Part shown: piece by piece, positions 1 through 7,926 of the stretch | Position numbering within the stretch: the first letter of the stretch is position 1 | Layout of the letters: every line of letters starts with the position of its first letter | NCBI GenBank assembly: GCA_052093225.1 | Contig: JBQDDG010000031.1 | Coordinates: 1 to 41,000 of the forward strand | Direction: 5' to 3' | DNA from: JB111 sp052093225 | GTDB taxonomy: Bacteria; Actinomycetota; Actinomycetes; Actinomycetales; Actinomycetaceae | Length of the DNA stretch: 41,000 nt | Made by a program: the position numbers and the translations under genes | Notes under the pieces: generated by a model | The model's input: only the letters and a program-made list of their open reading frames with translations | What the model was told of the DNA's origin: nothing | The model's database searches: none

Positions 1-1057
1 CATGATGAGCGCCGGCGTCATCGTGCTCAACTACGCCGTCGTCGCCACCGGCTGGAACATCATGGGCGGCTTCACCGGCTACATCTCGCTCGGTCACGTC
101 GCCTTCTTCGGGCTCGGTGCCTACGGCACCGCGCTGCTCGTCGTCGACGGCGGGATGCCGCCCTTCGTGGCGCTCGGCGTCGCGGCCCTCATCGCCCTCG
201 CCATCGCGCTGCCGATCGGGTTCGCCGCCCTGCGGGTGCGGGGAGCCTCCTTCGTCATCGTCACGCTCGCGCTCGTGCTCGTCCTCCAGCTCGTGTTCCA
301 GAGCTGGAAGTCGTTCACCGGCGGATCCGAGGGGCTCGTCGTGCCGCGGCCGTTCCCGGACATGCTGCGGCCCGAGCACCACCAGACCTTCTACTTCCTC
401 TTCCTCGGCCTGCTCGCGCTCGCCCTCGTCGTCTGGGCGGTCATCGACCTGTCCCGGTTCGGCGCGGCGCTCAAGGCCGTGCGCGAGGACGAGGACAAGG
501 CGGAGTCGCTCGGCGTCCCCACCGGGACGCTCAAGCTCGTCGCGTTCGGCGTCTCGGCCTTCGTGGTCGCCGTCGCCGGCGGGATGTACGGACTCTGGTT
601 CGGCGACCTCGACCCGATCTTCCAGTTCGACGTGGTCCTCAGCTCCCAGATCGTCCTCATGGCGCTGCTCGGCGGCAGCCGGTTCCTCTTCGGGCCGCTC
701 GTCGGCGCCGTCGTGCTCGGCGTCGCGCTGGAGTACTTCGCCCTCAACTACGGGCAGACCCAGTTCCACCTCATCGCCACCGGCGTGCTCCTCGGGGTGG
801 TCGTGCTGTTCCTGCCCGACGGCGTGCTCACCGGTGTGCAGTCGCTCTACCGGCGCTTCCGCGGGGCGGGGGCCACCTCGATCCGGGAGATGAGTGCCGA
901 GGAGCTGCGCGCCCAGCAGCAGGAGGGTGCGACGTCGTCGGCCGCGCCCGAGGCCGGACCGGACCACGTGGGCCCGGACGGGCGGATCGTGGCGGCCGAC
1001 GAGCACCCACCCACCGACGCGGAGACCAACCAGGGAGGCGGCGATGGCCGTGGCTGA
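1..1057 (+). CDS. livM: Branched-chain amino acid-type ABC transporter permease LivM (5' partial)
   Basis: Membrane permease subunit of a HAAT-family ABC importer for branched-chain amino acids or similar substrates. The frame is open at the left edge. The first in-frame Met (base 2) would fall inside an early membrane helix of LivM proteins, so I infer that roughly 25-40 N-terminal residues lie outside the window. The family motif GFTGYISLGHVAFFGLGAY is at about residues 23-41. Several more hydrophobic segments follow, with a charged loop (AVREDEDKAESLGVPTG) typical of the ATPase contact region. The last 70 or so residues form a hydrophilic, acidic, Pro/Gly-rich tail, longer than in most LivM proteins. 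The 3' end overlaps livG by 14 bases. Family is confident. The actual substrate cannot be read from the sequence. Confidence 0.93.
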   Translation, partial: MMSAGVIVLNYAVVATGWNIMGGFTGYISLGHVAFFGLGAYGTALLVVDGGMPPFVALGVAALIALAIALPIGFAALRVRGASFVIVTLALVLVLQLVFQSWKSFTGGSEGLVVPRPFPDMLRPEHHQTFYFLFLGLLALALVVWAVIDLSRFGAALKAVREDEDKAESLGVPTGTLKLVAFGVSAFVVAVAGGMYGLWFGDLDPIFQFDVVLSSQIVLMALLGGSRFLFGPLVGAVVLGVALEYFALNYGQTQFHLIATGVLLGVVVLFLPDGVLTGVQSLYRRFRGAGATSIREMSAEELRAQQQEGATSSAAPEAGPDHVGPDGRIVAADEHPPTDAETNQGGGDGRG

Positions 1058-1820
1058 GGCGGAGACCAGGACCGAGACCACGCTGGGGACGGCGGTCCTC
1101 GAGACGGAGTCGCTGACGAAGTCCTTCGGCGGCGTGCACGCCGTCCAGCAGGCGTCGGTGCGGTTCCTCGAGGGGAAGATCAACGGACTCATCGGGCCCA
1201 ACGGGTCCGGGAAGACCACCTTCTTCAACTGCGTGACCGGGATGATCCCGCCCGACTCCGGCACCGTCCGGCTCAAGGGCCGGGACATCACCCGGTGGGC
1301 GCCGCACAGGATCGCCCGCGCGGGGCTCGGCCGCAGCTTCCAGCTGTGCCGGACCTTCCCGCGGATGACCGTGCTGGAGAACATGCTCGTCGCGGTCCAG
1401 CCCCGCACGCTGGGGGAGTACCTCGCCGGGAGCCGCTCACCGGAGACGGTCGAGCGGGCGCGCCGGATGCTCGCGCGGGTGGGGATCGACCACCTCGAGA
1501 GCTCCGAGGCCCGGGACCTGTCCTACGGGCAGCAGAAGCTGCTCGAGCTCGGGTCGACCCTCATGTCCGACCCGCCGTTCGTCATGCTCGACGAGCCGGC
1601 CGGCGGCGTGAACCCGTCCCTCATCGAGCGCATCGCCGTGCTCGTGCGGGAGCTCAACGAGGAGGGCACGACCTTCCTCATCGTCGAGCACAACATGGAG
1701 CTCATCATGAGCCTCTGCGACCACATCGTCGTCTTCGACCGCGGTGCCCCGATCGCCACGGGCACCCCGGACGTCGTCAAGTCCGACCCTCGAGTGCTGG
1801 AGGCCTACCTTGGCGTCTGA
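1044..1820 (+). CDS. livG: Branched-chain amino acid-type ABC transporter ATP-binding protein LivG
   Basis: Cytoplasmic ATPase that powers the importer with LivF. The protein has 258 residues, usual for LivG. Walker A GPNGSGKTT is at residues 51-59, the ABC signature is LSYGQQK, and the Walker B stretch is VMLDEPAGGVNP, where the G-G-V-N-P continuation is typical of LivG. I chose the ATG at 1044 because GGAGG lies 5 bases upstream and the frame before it is livM's other-frame shadow. The first 18 residues are a charged extension before the ABC fold. It overlaps livM by 14 bases and livF starts within its last codons, so the three genes are translationally coupled. A urea or amide specificity (Urt-like) is not excluded. 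Confidence 0.95.
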   Translation: MAVAEAETRTETTLGTAVLETESLTKSFGGVHAVQQASVRFLEGKINGLIGPNGSGKTTFFNCVTGMIPPDSGTVRLKGRDITRWAPHRIARAGLGRSFQLCRTFPRMTVLENMLVAVQPRTLGEYLAGSRSPETVERARRMLARVGIDHLESSEARDLSYGQQKLLELGSTLMSDPPFVMLDEPAGGVNPSLIERIAVLVRELNEEGTTFLIVEHNMELIMSLCDHIVVFDRGAPIATGTPDVVKSDPRVLEAYLGV

Positions 1821-2553
1821 ACCGGAAGTCATCCTCGAGCTCGACCACATCGAGGCCGGGTACGGCAAGGCCGCGCTCGTCCTGCGCGGGCTCTCCGTCA
1901 AGGTCCACAAGGGCACCGTCGTCTGCCTCGTCGGCCCCAACGGGGCCGGCAAGTCGACGGTCCTCAAGGTGGCCAGCGGCCTGCTCAAGCCGCGTTCCGG
2001 GAGGATCACGCTCAACGGCGCGGACGTCACCGGCCAGGGGCCGCAGGCGCTCCTGCGCTCGGGCCTGTCCCACGTGCTCCAGGGGCACAGCGTGTTCCCC
2101 GAGATGACCGTGGAGGAGAACGTCATGCTCGGCGGCTACACCGTGGCCGACCAGTCCTCGCTCAAGGAGCGGGCCGAGTTCGTGCGCGAGGTGTTCCCCG
2201 TCGTCGCCGAGAAGTGGCGCGACGCCGCCGGGCTGCTGTCCGGTGGGCAGCAGAAGCAGGTCGAGTTCGCGCGGGCGCTCATGGTCCAGCCGGACGTGGT
2301 CCTCCTCGACGAGCCGTCGATGGGGCTCGACCCCAAGCGCACGACGGTCGTGTTCGAGCAGGTCGCCCGCATGCGCGACGCCGGGGTGGCCGTGCTCCTG
2401 GTCGAGCAGAACGCGCGGCGTGCGCTCGACATGGCCGACGTCGGGTGCGTCCTCGACCTGGGCACCGTGTTCGCCACCGGGCCGGCGCGCGAGCTGCTCG
2501 CCGACCCGAAGCTCAGCGAGCTCTACCTCGGGGGTCGGCCGGCCTCGGCCTGA
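1810..2553 (+). CDS. livF: Branched-chain amino acid-type ABC transporter ATP-binding protein LivF
   Basis: Second ATPase of the HAAT importer, 247 residues. Walker A GPNGAGKST is at residues 42-50, the signature is LSGGQQKQ, and Walker B is VVLLDEPSMGLDP, which is the LivF form. There is no ATG near the conserved N-terminus. The best start is TTG at 1810, which has GGAGG six bases upstream and gives the product MASEPEVILELDHIEAGYG. It overlaps livG by 11 bases. A longer frame opening at 1744 would add 22 low-complexity residues with no ribosome binding site, so I rejected it. The gene ends the operon and a hairpin follows at 2603-2625. Confidence 0.93.
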   Translation: MASEPEVILELDHIEAGYGKAALVLRGLSVKVHKGTVVCLVGPNGAGKSTVLKVASGLLKPRSGRITLNGADVTGQGPQALLRSGLSHVLQGHSVFPEMTVEENVMLGGYTVADQSSLKERAEFVREVFPVVAEKWRDAAGLLSGGQQKQVEFARALMVQPDVVLLDEPSMGLDPKRTTVVFEQVARMRDAGVAVLLVEQNARRALDMADVGCVLDLGTVFATGPARELLADPKLSELYLGGRPASA

Positions 2554-2602
2554 CCCCGGGCGGCCCACGCCTGACCCCGGCCTGCCTGCGCCTGGTCCCG
2601 AG

Positions 2603-2625
2603 CGGCCGCGGCCTGACCGCGGCCG
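2603..2625. terminator. Hairpin between convergent livF and the MFS gene
   Basis: A perfect 9-bp GC-rich inverted repeat (CGGCCGCGG / CCGCGGCCG) has a five-base loop and lies between two convergent stop codons. It has no T tract, as is common for actinobacterial terminators. It probably works in both directions. Repeated CGCCTG/GGCCTG words fill the rest of the 74-base gap. Confidence 0.5.
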
Positions 2626-2627
2626 GC

Positions 2628-3836
2628 CTACGCCTGGCCCTGATCGGCCTGGCCGTCATGACCGTCCGGCCCGTCGTCCCCGTCCGCCCGGGGACGACGG
2701 GCCGGCGTCGGCTCGCGCAGCGTGCAGAACAGCGCCCAGGCGAGCAGGGGCATCGCGGCGAGCGGGGCGAGCGCCACCTGCAGCGAGGTGCGGTCCGCGA
2801 GCGCGCCGATCGCCGGGCTGGCGAGGCCACCGACGCTCACCGCGAGCCCGAGCGTCACGCCGCTCGCGGTGCCCATCCGCGAGGGCAGGTAGTCCTGGCC
2901 CAGCGTGATCTGCAGCGAGAACGGCGTGTACAGGCCGATCGAGGCGAGCGCGACGGCGGCGTACATCGCGGGGCCCGGGACCCAGACCACCCCGGCCACG
3001 GCGACGGCGCTCACCAGGTAGGACCAGCGCGCCACCCGCACCCGGCCGAACCGCTGCGCGAGCGCGCCGCCGAGCATCGAGCCGACCATGCCGCCGAGAT
3101 AGAGGACGAACAGCGCCGCCATCCCCGCGGCCGCGCCGCCGCCGGTGCGCTCGGACGCGTAGAGGGAGACGAACGCACCGAGGCCGACGAACGCGATCGA
3201 TCTCAGCCCGACGGCGAGGCTCATCCGCACGAAGGAGGCGACGTCGTCGGGCGCGGGCGGGACAGCGGCCTCGCTGCTGCCCACGGCGGAGCGGGTGACC
3301 GCCCGCACGACGGGCAGGGTGAGGACCGCGCCGGCCAGGGCCGGCAGGACGAGCGCGGGGGTGAGGCCGAGACCGCCGACGCCGACGCTGAGCCCGACGA
3401 GGACCGGCGCGATCGCGAACCCGGCGTTGCCGCCGGTGGAGAACCAGGCCATCGCGGTGTGGCTGCCGGCGCTCGCGGTGCGGGCGAGGCGTGCCGCCTC
3501 GGGGTGGTAGGCCGCGACGCCGATGCCCGAGACCGCGACGAGGACGAGGGTGAGTGCGTAGCTGCCCCATAGCCCGGAGAGCGCGACCCCGAGCCCGCCG
3601 AGCACCGTGCTCGCCGGCAGGAGCCACGGCAGGGCCCACCGGTCCGTGAGTGCGCCGAACAGCGGCTGGACGATCGAGGAGAGCAGCGAGGCGGCCAGAA
3701 CGATCCCGGACGCGGCGGCGTAGGTGTAGTCGCGCTCGAGGACGAAGAACGGCACCAGCGCGGCGACCGCGCCCTGGTACACGTCGACGCAGGCATGGCC
3801 GACGGCGAGCAGGCCGATCGAGGTGCGCCGTCGCAT
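2628..3836 (-). CDS. MFS transporter, fosmidomycin-resistance (Fsr)-like
   Basis: A 402-residue membrane exporter with about 12 hydrophobic segments in two similar halves. Family marks are the first-loop motif GALTDRWALPWLLP (about residue 62), the stretch AYHPEAARLARTAS and the following WFSTGGNAGFAIAPV, which correspond to the HPEssRvA and F.vGGN.G motifs of Fsr-type MFS proteins. It is a likely drug or metabolite exporter using proton exchange; the substrate is not known. The C-terminus after the last helix is Arg/Pro/Asp-rich. The ATG at 3836 has no Shine-Dalgarno; CAGTCT lies six bases before it, so a leaderless message is possible. It stands alone, convergent with livF and 41 bases upstream of nothing co-directional. 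Confidence 0.85.
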   Translation of the reverse strand: MRRRTSIGLLAVGHACVDVYQGAVAALVPFFVLERDYTYAAASGIVLAASLLSSIVQPLFGALTDRWALPWLLPASTVLGGLGVALSGLWGSYALTLVLVAVSGIGVAAYHPEAARLARTASAGSHTAMAWFSTGGNAGFAIAPVLVGLSVGVGGLGLTPALVLPALAGAVLTLPVVRAVTRSAVGSSEAAVPPAPDDVASFVRMSLAVGLRSIAFVGLGAFVSLYASERTGGGAAAGMAALFVLYLGGMVGSMLGGALAQRFGRVRVARWSYLVSAVAVAGVVWVPGPAMYAAVALASIGLYTPFSLQITLGQDYLPSRMGTASGVTLGLAVSVGGLASPAIGALADRTSLQVALAPLAAMPLLAWALFCTLREPTPARRPRADGDDGPDGHDGQADQGQA

Positions 3837-3877
3837 GGGCCGAGACTGCCAGAGCGGGGCGGGCGGCGGGCGTGGGC

Positions 3878-5548
3878 TCAGCGGCGGGCGCGGGCGCCCT
3901 TGCCGGGGATCGCGTCGAGCAGCTGCCGGGTGTGCTCGTGCTGCGGGTCCTCGAACAGCTGCTCGGCCGCTGCGGTCTCGACGATCCGCCCCTCCGACAT
4001 GACCCCGACGGTGTCCGACACCTGCCGGACCACGGCCAGGTCGTGGGAGATGAACAGGTAGCTGAGGCCCAGCTCCTCCTGCAGGCCCACGAGCAGCTCG
4101 AGGATCTGGCGCTGGACCGACACGTCGAGGGCGGAGACCGGCTCGTCGAGCACGACGAGGTCGGGCCGCAGGGCGAGGGCACGCGCGATCGCCACCCGCT
4201 GGCGCTGGCCGCCGGACAGCTCGGCCGGCCGTCGGGACACCGTCGAGGCGGGCAGGGCGACCTGCTCGAGGAGCTCGGCGACGCGCGCGCGTCGGTCCTT
4301 CGCCGACCCGACCCCGAACGCACGCAGCGGCTCGGCGATGATGCGCTCCACGCTGAAGCGCGGGTCGAGCGACGCGTAGGGGTTCTGGTAGACGATCTGC
4401 ACGCTCGACCGCAGCTCCCGCAGGGCCGAACCGCGGAGCCCGGTGACGTCCCGGCCGGCGATCCGCACCCCACCGGACGTGGGGCGCTCGAGCAGCGTTG
4501 CCATGCGCGCCGTCGTCGACTTCCCCGAGCCGGACTCGCCCACCAGCGCGAACGTCGTCCCGGCGGGTACCGAGAAGGATACGTGGTCGACGGCGCGCAG
4601 CGGCTCCTGCCGGCCCGGCCTCGGGAAGTCCTTGACGAGGTCCGTCACCTCCAGCGCCGTCTCGCGCGCCGCGCTCTCCTGCGCGGCCGCTCCCGCGCCG
4701 GCGACGCTCCCGCGCACGGTCTCCACCGGCGTCGGGCGGCGCTCGCCGATCATGCGTTCGCCGGCCAGGGACGGCGCGGCGGCGAGCAGCATCCGCGTGT
4801 ATTCGTGCTGCGGGTCGGTGAGGATCTCGCGGGCGGGGCCGGTCTCGACGATCCGCCCGGCCTGCATGACGACGATCCGGTCGGCGCGGTCCGCGGCCAC
4901 GGCCAGGTCGTGCGTGATGAACAGGACGGACGCCCCGGACTCGGTGATGACGGAGTCGAAGTGGTCGAGCACGGTGCGCTGCACCGTGACGTCGAGCGCG
5001 GACGTCGGCTCGTCCGCAATCACCAGCGCCGGACGTGCGGCGAGTGCCATGCCGATGAGCACCCGCTGGCGCAGGCCGCCGGAGAGCTCGTGCGGGTACT
5101 GGCGGGCGCGCTGCTCGGGGTCGGGGATGCCGACCGAGGAGAGGATCTCGAGGGCGCGGGCCGCCGCCTGCTCCCCGCGGGCGATCCCGTGCACGGTGAG
5201 CACCTCGGCGACCTGCTTGCCGACCCGGTGGACCGGGTTGAGCGACACGCCGGGGTCCTGGGGGACGAACCCGATCTGCGCGCCGCGGACCTTGTCCATC
5301 GCGCGTCCGGAGACCGTGGTGAGGTCACGGTCGCCGAGCAGGATCCGACCGTCGGTGACCGCGCCGTTGCGGGGCAGCAGGTCGATGACGGCGTGGGCCA
5401 GGGTGCTCTTGCCCGACCCAGACTCACCGACCACGGCGAGCACCTCGCCGGCGTCCAGGTGCAGGTCGAGCCCGTGCACGGCCTCGCTGAACCCGGTCCG
5501 GGTCCGGTAGCCCGCACGGAGCCCCTCGATCGTCAGCACCGCGGTCAT
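3878..5548 (-). CDS. Peptide/nickel-type ABC transporter, fused double ATP-binding protein (DppD-DppF type)
   Basis: A single 556-residue cytoplasmic protein carrying both nucleotide-binding domains of a peptide (Opp/Dpp) importer. The first domain has Walker A GESGSGKST at residues 41-49, signature LSGGLRQR and Walker B LVIADEPTSALD. The second, after a linker rich in Ala/Arg at about 255-285, has another GESGSGKST, signature LSGGQRQR and LVVLDEPVSALD. Each half ends with the oligopeptide-transporter C-terminal region (DPQHEYTRMLL, DPQHEHTRQLL). The ATG at 5548 overlaps the upstream permease stop (ATGA) and has GGAGGGAA before it. It is the last gene of a five-gene operon. Fusion of DppD and DppF is common in actinobacteria. 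The substrate is not evident. Confidence 0.95.
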   Translation of the reverse strand: MTAVLTIEGLRAGYRTRTGFSEAVHGLDLHLDAGEVLAVVGESGSGKSTLAHAVIDLLPRNGAVTDGRILLGDRDLTTVSGRAMDKVRGAQIGFVPQDPGVSLNPVHRVGKQVAEVLTVHGIARGEQAAARALEILSSVGIPDPEQRARQYPHELSGGLRQRVLIGMALAARPALVIADEPTSALDVTVQRTVLDHFDSVITESGASVLFITHDLAVAADRADRIVVMQAGRIVETGPAREILTDPQHEYTRMLLAAAPSLAGERMIGERRPTPVETVRGSVAGAGAAAQESAARETALEVTDLVKDFPRPGRQEPLRAVDHVSFSVPAGTTFALVGESGSGKSTTARMATLLERPTSGGVRIAGRDVTGLRGSALRELRSSVQIVYQNPYASLDPRFSVERIIAEPLRAFGVGSAKDRRARVAELLEQVALPASTVSRRPAELSGGQRQRVAIARALALRPDLVVLDEPVSALDVSVQRQILELLVGLQEELGLSYLFISHDLAVVRQVSDTVGVMSEGRIVETAAAEQLFEDPQHEHTRQLLDAIPGKGARARR

Positions 5549-6510
5549 GAGTTCCCTCCGGTCCAGTCGGTCAGTGCGCGGCTGATCCGGTTGAAGGCGA
5601 GGACCACCGCGACGATCACCAGGCCCGGCAGCGTGGTGAGCCACCAGGCGGACGCGATGTAGTCGCGCCCCTCGGAGATGAGGACGCCCCACTCGGGCGT
5701 GGGCGGCGCCTCGCCGTAGCCGAGGAAGCTGAGTGCGGAGACGGCGAGGATCGCGGTGCCGAACTCCAGGGTGGCGAGCGAGACCAGCGGGCCCGCGCTG
5801 TTGGGCAGCACGTGCCGGCCGAGCACTCCCGGCCACCGCACGCCCGAGGCGAACGCCGCCTCCACGTACGGCGCGGTGCGCACGCGCAGCACCTCCGCGC
5901 GGGCGACGCGGGCGAACGAGGCGATGCCCGCGACGCCGACGGCGATCGCGATCTTCGTGGTCCCGAACCCGAGCGCGGTGACGATCATGAGGGACAGCAG
6001 CAGGCCGGGGATGGCGAGCAGCACGTCGACCACCCGCATGAGCACGTCGTCGACGACGCCGCCGACGAAGCCGGAGACCATGCCGATCGTCGTCCCGACG
6101 ACGAGCGCGATCCCCACCGCGATCACCGTGGCCTGCAGGGACAGCCCGGCGCCGTGCACCATGCGGGCGTACAGGTCGCGGCCGGTCTGGTCGGTGCCGA
6201 ACCAGTGGGCGCCCCCGGGGGCGGTGAACTGGTCGGCGGGGACGCCGGTGAGCGGGTCGGCGCTGGTGAACAGGCCGGGCGCCAGGGCCCAGGCCACCAC
6301 GAGCGCGATGATCGCCACCGAGAGGATGAATCCGGGGCGGAGGAACGCCCGCCGGGCGGGGGAGCGGACGGCGTCGCCCGGACGTCGGCCCCCTGCGGAG
6401 GTCCCTGCGGGGCCGGCCGCGGTCGGGTACGCGGCTGTCGGGCCGCCGTCGGGGCGTCCTGGCCCGTCGCCCTGCTCCTCGAGCGCCGCGGCGGTGACGA
6501 TGTCGCTCAT
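5545..6510 (-). CDS. Peptide/nickel-type ABC transporter permease (DppC/OppC type)
   Basis: A 321-residue inner-membrane permease of the BPD transport family. An unusually long hydrophilic N-terminal stretch of about 60 residues (Gly/Pro/Ala-rich) precedes the first helix (FILSVAIIALVVAWALAPG). The DppC-type motif HWFGTDQTGRDLYARMVHGA is next, then five more membrane segments. The ATPase-contact EAA loop is EVLRVRTAPYVEAAFASG followed by GRHVLPNSAGPL. The start at 6510 overlaps the upstream permease stop (ATGA), and the 3' end overlaps the ATPase start. It forms the channel with the DppB-type subunit. Family assignment is secure; substrate unknown. Confidence 0.94.
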   Translation of the reverse strand: MSDIVTAAALEEQGDGPGRPDGGPTAAYPTAAGPAGTSAGGRRPGDAVRSPARRAFLRPGFILSVAIIALVVAWALAPGLFTSADPLTGVPADQFTAPGGAHWFGTDQTGRDLYARMVHGAGLSLQATVIAVGIALVVGTTIGMVSGFVGGVVDDVLMRVVDVLLAIPGLLLSLMIVTALGFGTTKIAIAVGVAGIASFARVARAEVLRVRTAPYVEAAFASGVRWPGVLGRHVLPNSAGPLVSLATLEFGTAILAVSALSFLGYGEAPPTPEWGVLISEGRDYIASAWWLTTLPGLVIVAVVLAFNRISRALTDWTGGNS

Positions 6511-7454
6511 CGGACCCTCCGTCCGGTCGTGATCCGCGGGTCCAGCACGGGGTAGACGAGATCGATGAGGAGGTTGACGACCACGAAGGCCACCGCCGTG
6601 ACGAGCACGAGCCCCTGGACCATCGGGATGTCCTGCTCCGAGACCGCCTGCTGGAGGAGCCGGCCCACCCCGGCGCGCGAGAAGACCTCCTCGACGACGA
6701 CGGCACCGGCCAGCGAGTTCCCCACGATGAGCCCGAGGATCGTCAGCGACGGGATCGCCGCGTTGCGCAGCACATGACGCACGTGGACGCGGAGCCGGCT
6801 CACGCCCTTGGCGCGCGCCACCTCGACGTAGGGCTGGTTCCAGGTGGCGGACAGCGAGCTCGCGAGGACCTGGGCGACGACCGCCCCGGTGGGCAGCGCG
6901 AGGGTGATCGCCGGCAGCACCAGCGAGGTGAACCCCTCGTTGCCGAAGGAGGGGAACCACGGCAGCCGGAAGGAGAAGAGCTGCAGCAGGATGAGCCCCA
7001 CCCAGAACTGGGGCAGCGAGATCGCCAGCGGCGGCAGCGACAGGAGGGCCTCGCGCAGCCAGCGCCGACGCATGAACGTGGCCGCCAGCGCGAGCCCGAG
7101 TCCCAGGACGACGGCGATGAGCAGGCTCAGCCCGGCGAGCTTGAGCGTCTCGGGCAGGGCGGCGCCCAGGGAGCTCGTCACGGGGTCGCCGGTGCGGATC
7201 GACGTGCCGAAGTCGCCCTGCAGGGCCGCGAGGAGCCGGGTGACGTACTGCTCGGGCACCGACCGGTCGAAACCGAGCTCGGCGCGCAGGGCGGCCTCCT
7301 CGGCCGGGTCGACGTAGGTGGCCTGCCCGCCGGGGTTGAGCATGATCGCCACCGGGTCGCCCGGCAGCATGTAGAGGATGACGAAGCTGACCGTGAACGC
7401 CGCCCACAGGACGAGGACCGCCTGACCGAGGCGGCGCAGCAGGTAGGAGCCCAT
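6507..7454 (-). CDS. Peptide/nickel-type ABC transporter permease (DppB/OppB type)
   Basis: A 315-residue permease that starts with the DppB pattern SYLLRRLGQAVLVLWAAFTV and continues with LYMLPGDPVAIML. The EAA loop is YVEVARAKGVSRLRV followed by HVLRNAAIPSLTILG. The C-terminal NLLIDLVYPVLDPRI is the characteristic DppB ending. The ATG at 7454 shares one base with the TGA of the SnoaL-like gene (TGATG), and the 3' end overlaps the DppC-type gene by four bases, so translation of the whole set is coupled. The protein acts in the cytoplasmic membrane with the binding protein encoded at 7927-9534. Confidence 0.95.
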   Translation of the reverse strand: MGSYLLRRLGQAVLVLWAAFTVSFVILYMLPGDPVAIMLNPGGQATYVDPAEEAALRAELGFDRSVPEQYVTRLLAALQGDFGTSIRTGDPVTSSLGAALPETLKLAGLSLLIAVVLGLGLALAATFMRRRWLREALLSLPPLAISLPQFWVGLILLQLFSFRLPWFPSFGNEGFTSLVLPAITLALPTGAVVAQVLASSLSATWNQPYVEVARAKGVSRLRVHVRHVLRNAAIPSLTILGLIVGNSLAGAVVVEEVFSRAGVGRLLQQAVSEQDIPMVQGLVLVTAVAFVVVNLLIDLVYPVLDPRITTGRRVR

Positions 7455-7921
7455 CAGTCGGGCAGCGCTGCGGCCCCGGCCCAGTCCACCTCGACGATGT
7501 CGGTCCACTTCGAGTGCGCCGTGCGCCGGGTGATGCGCCATCCCTGCTCGGTGCGGGCCAGCTCGTCCTCGTAGACCCCGCCACCCTGGACGCGGCGGGC
7601 GCGCCCCGCGGTCCCGGTGCGGGCGTGCGTGGTCATCGTGAACTCCGAACGAGCGGTGGCCCGGTCGCCGTCGACCTCCACGAGCGTGTTGTGGAGGAGG
7701 TGCTGCCCCACGGGGATCCGCACCTTGTCGCCCTCGGTGAAGATCGCCCGCAGCTCGGCGGGGCTGTGCTCCGACATGCCGACCGCGCTGAAGTCGAGGA
7801 CGGCGTCCGGGGTGAAGGCGCGGTCCCACTCGGACCAGATCCTCTGGTCCAGACCGTAGGAGTACCGGGTGATCGTGTCCGTGATCTCGAGGCGGTCCGA
7901 GATCTCCTGCTGACTCAACAT
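7454..7921 (-). CDS. SnoaL-like (NTF2 fold) protein within the peptide importer operon
   Basis: A small soluble protein of 155 residues with the SnoaL/NTF2-like pattern: an N-terminal helix (QQEISDRLEITDTITRYSYG), the DRAFTPDAVLDFSAVG strand-turn typical of the fold, a middle segment QHLLHNTLVEVDGDRATARS, and a late strand with YEDELARTEQGWRITRRT. Members include ring cyclases, dehydratases, isomerases and proteins without known reaction. I chose ATG 7921 because GGAG lies 11 bases upstream and it matches the usual N-terminus. GTG 7930 (GTGA overlap with the upstream gene) and ATG 7942 are alternatives. It lies between the binding protein and the first permease, an odd place for an enzyme, and suggests that the imported compound is a small molecule it processes. 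The reaction is unknown. Confidence 0.85.
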   Translation of the reverse strand: MLSQQEISDRLEITDTITRYSYGLDQRIWSEWDRAFTPDAVLDFSAVGMSEHSPAELRAIFTEGDKVRIPVGQHLLHNTLVEVDGDRATARSEFTMTTHARTGTAGRARRVQGGGVYEDELARTEQGWRITRRTAHSKWTDIVEVDWAGAAALPD

Positions 7922-7926
7922 CGTCG

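Noticed and set aside
2214..3572. Plus-strand frame across livF and the MFS gene
   Set aside because: Its translation is Arg/Gly/Ala low complexity and it covers two recognisable genes in other frames.
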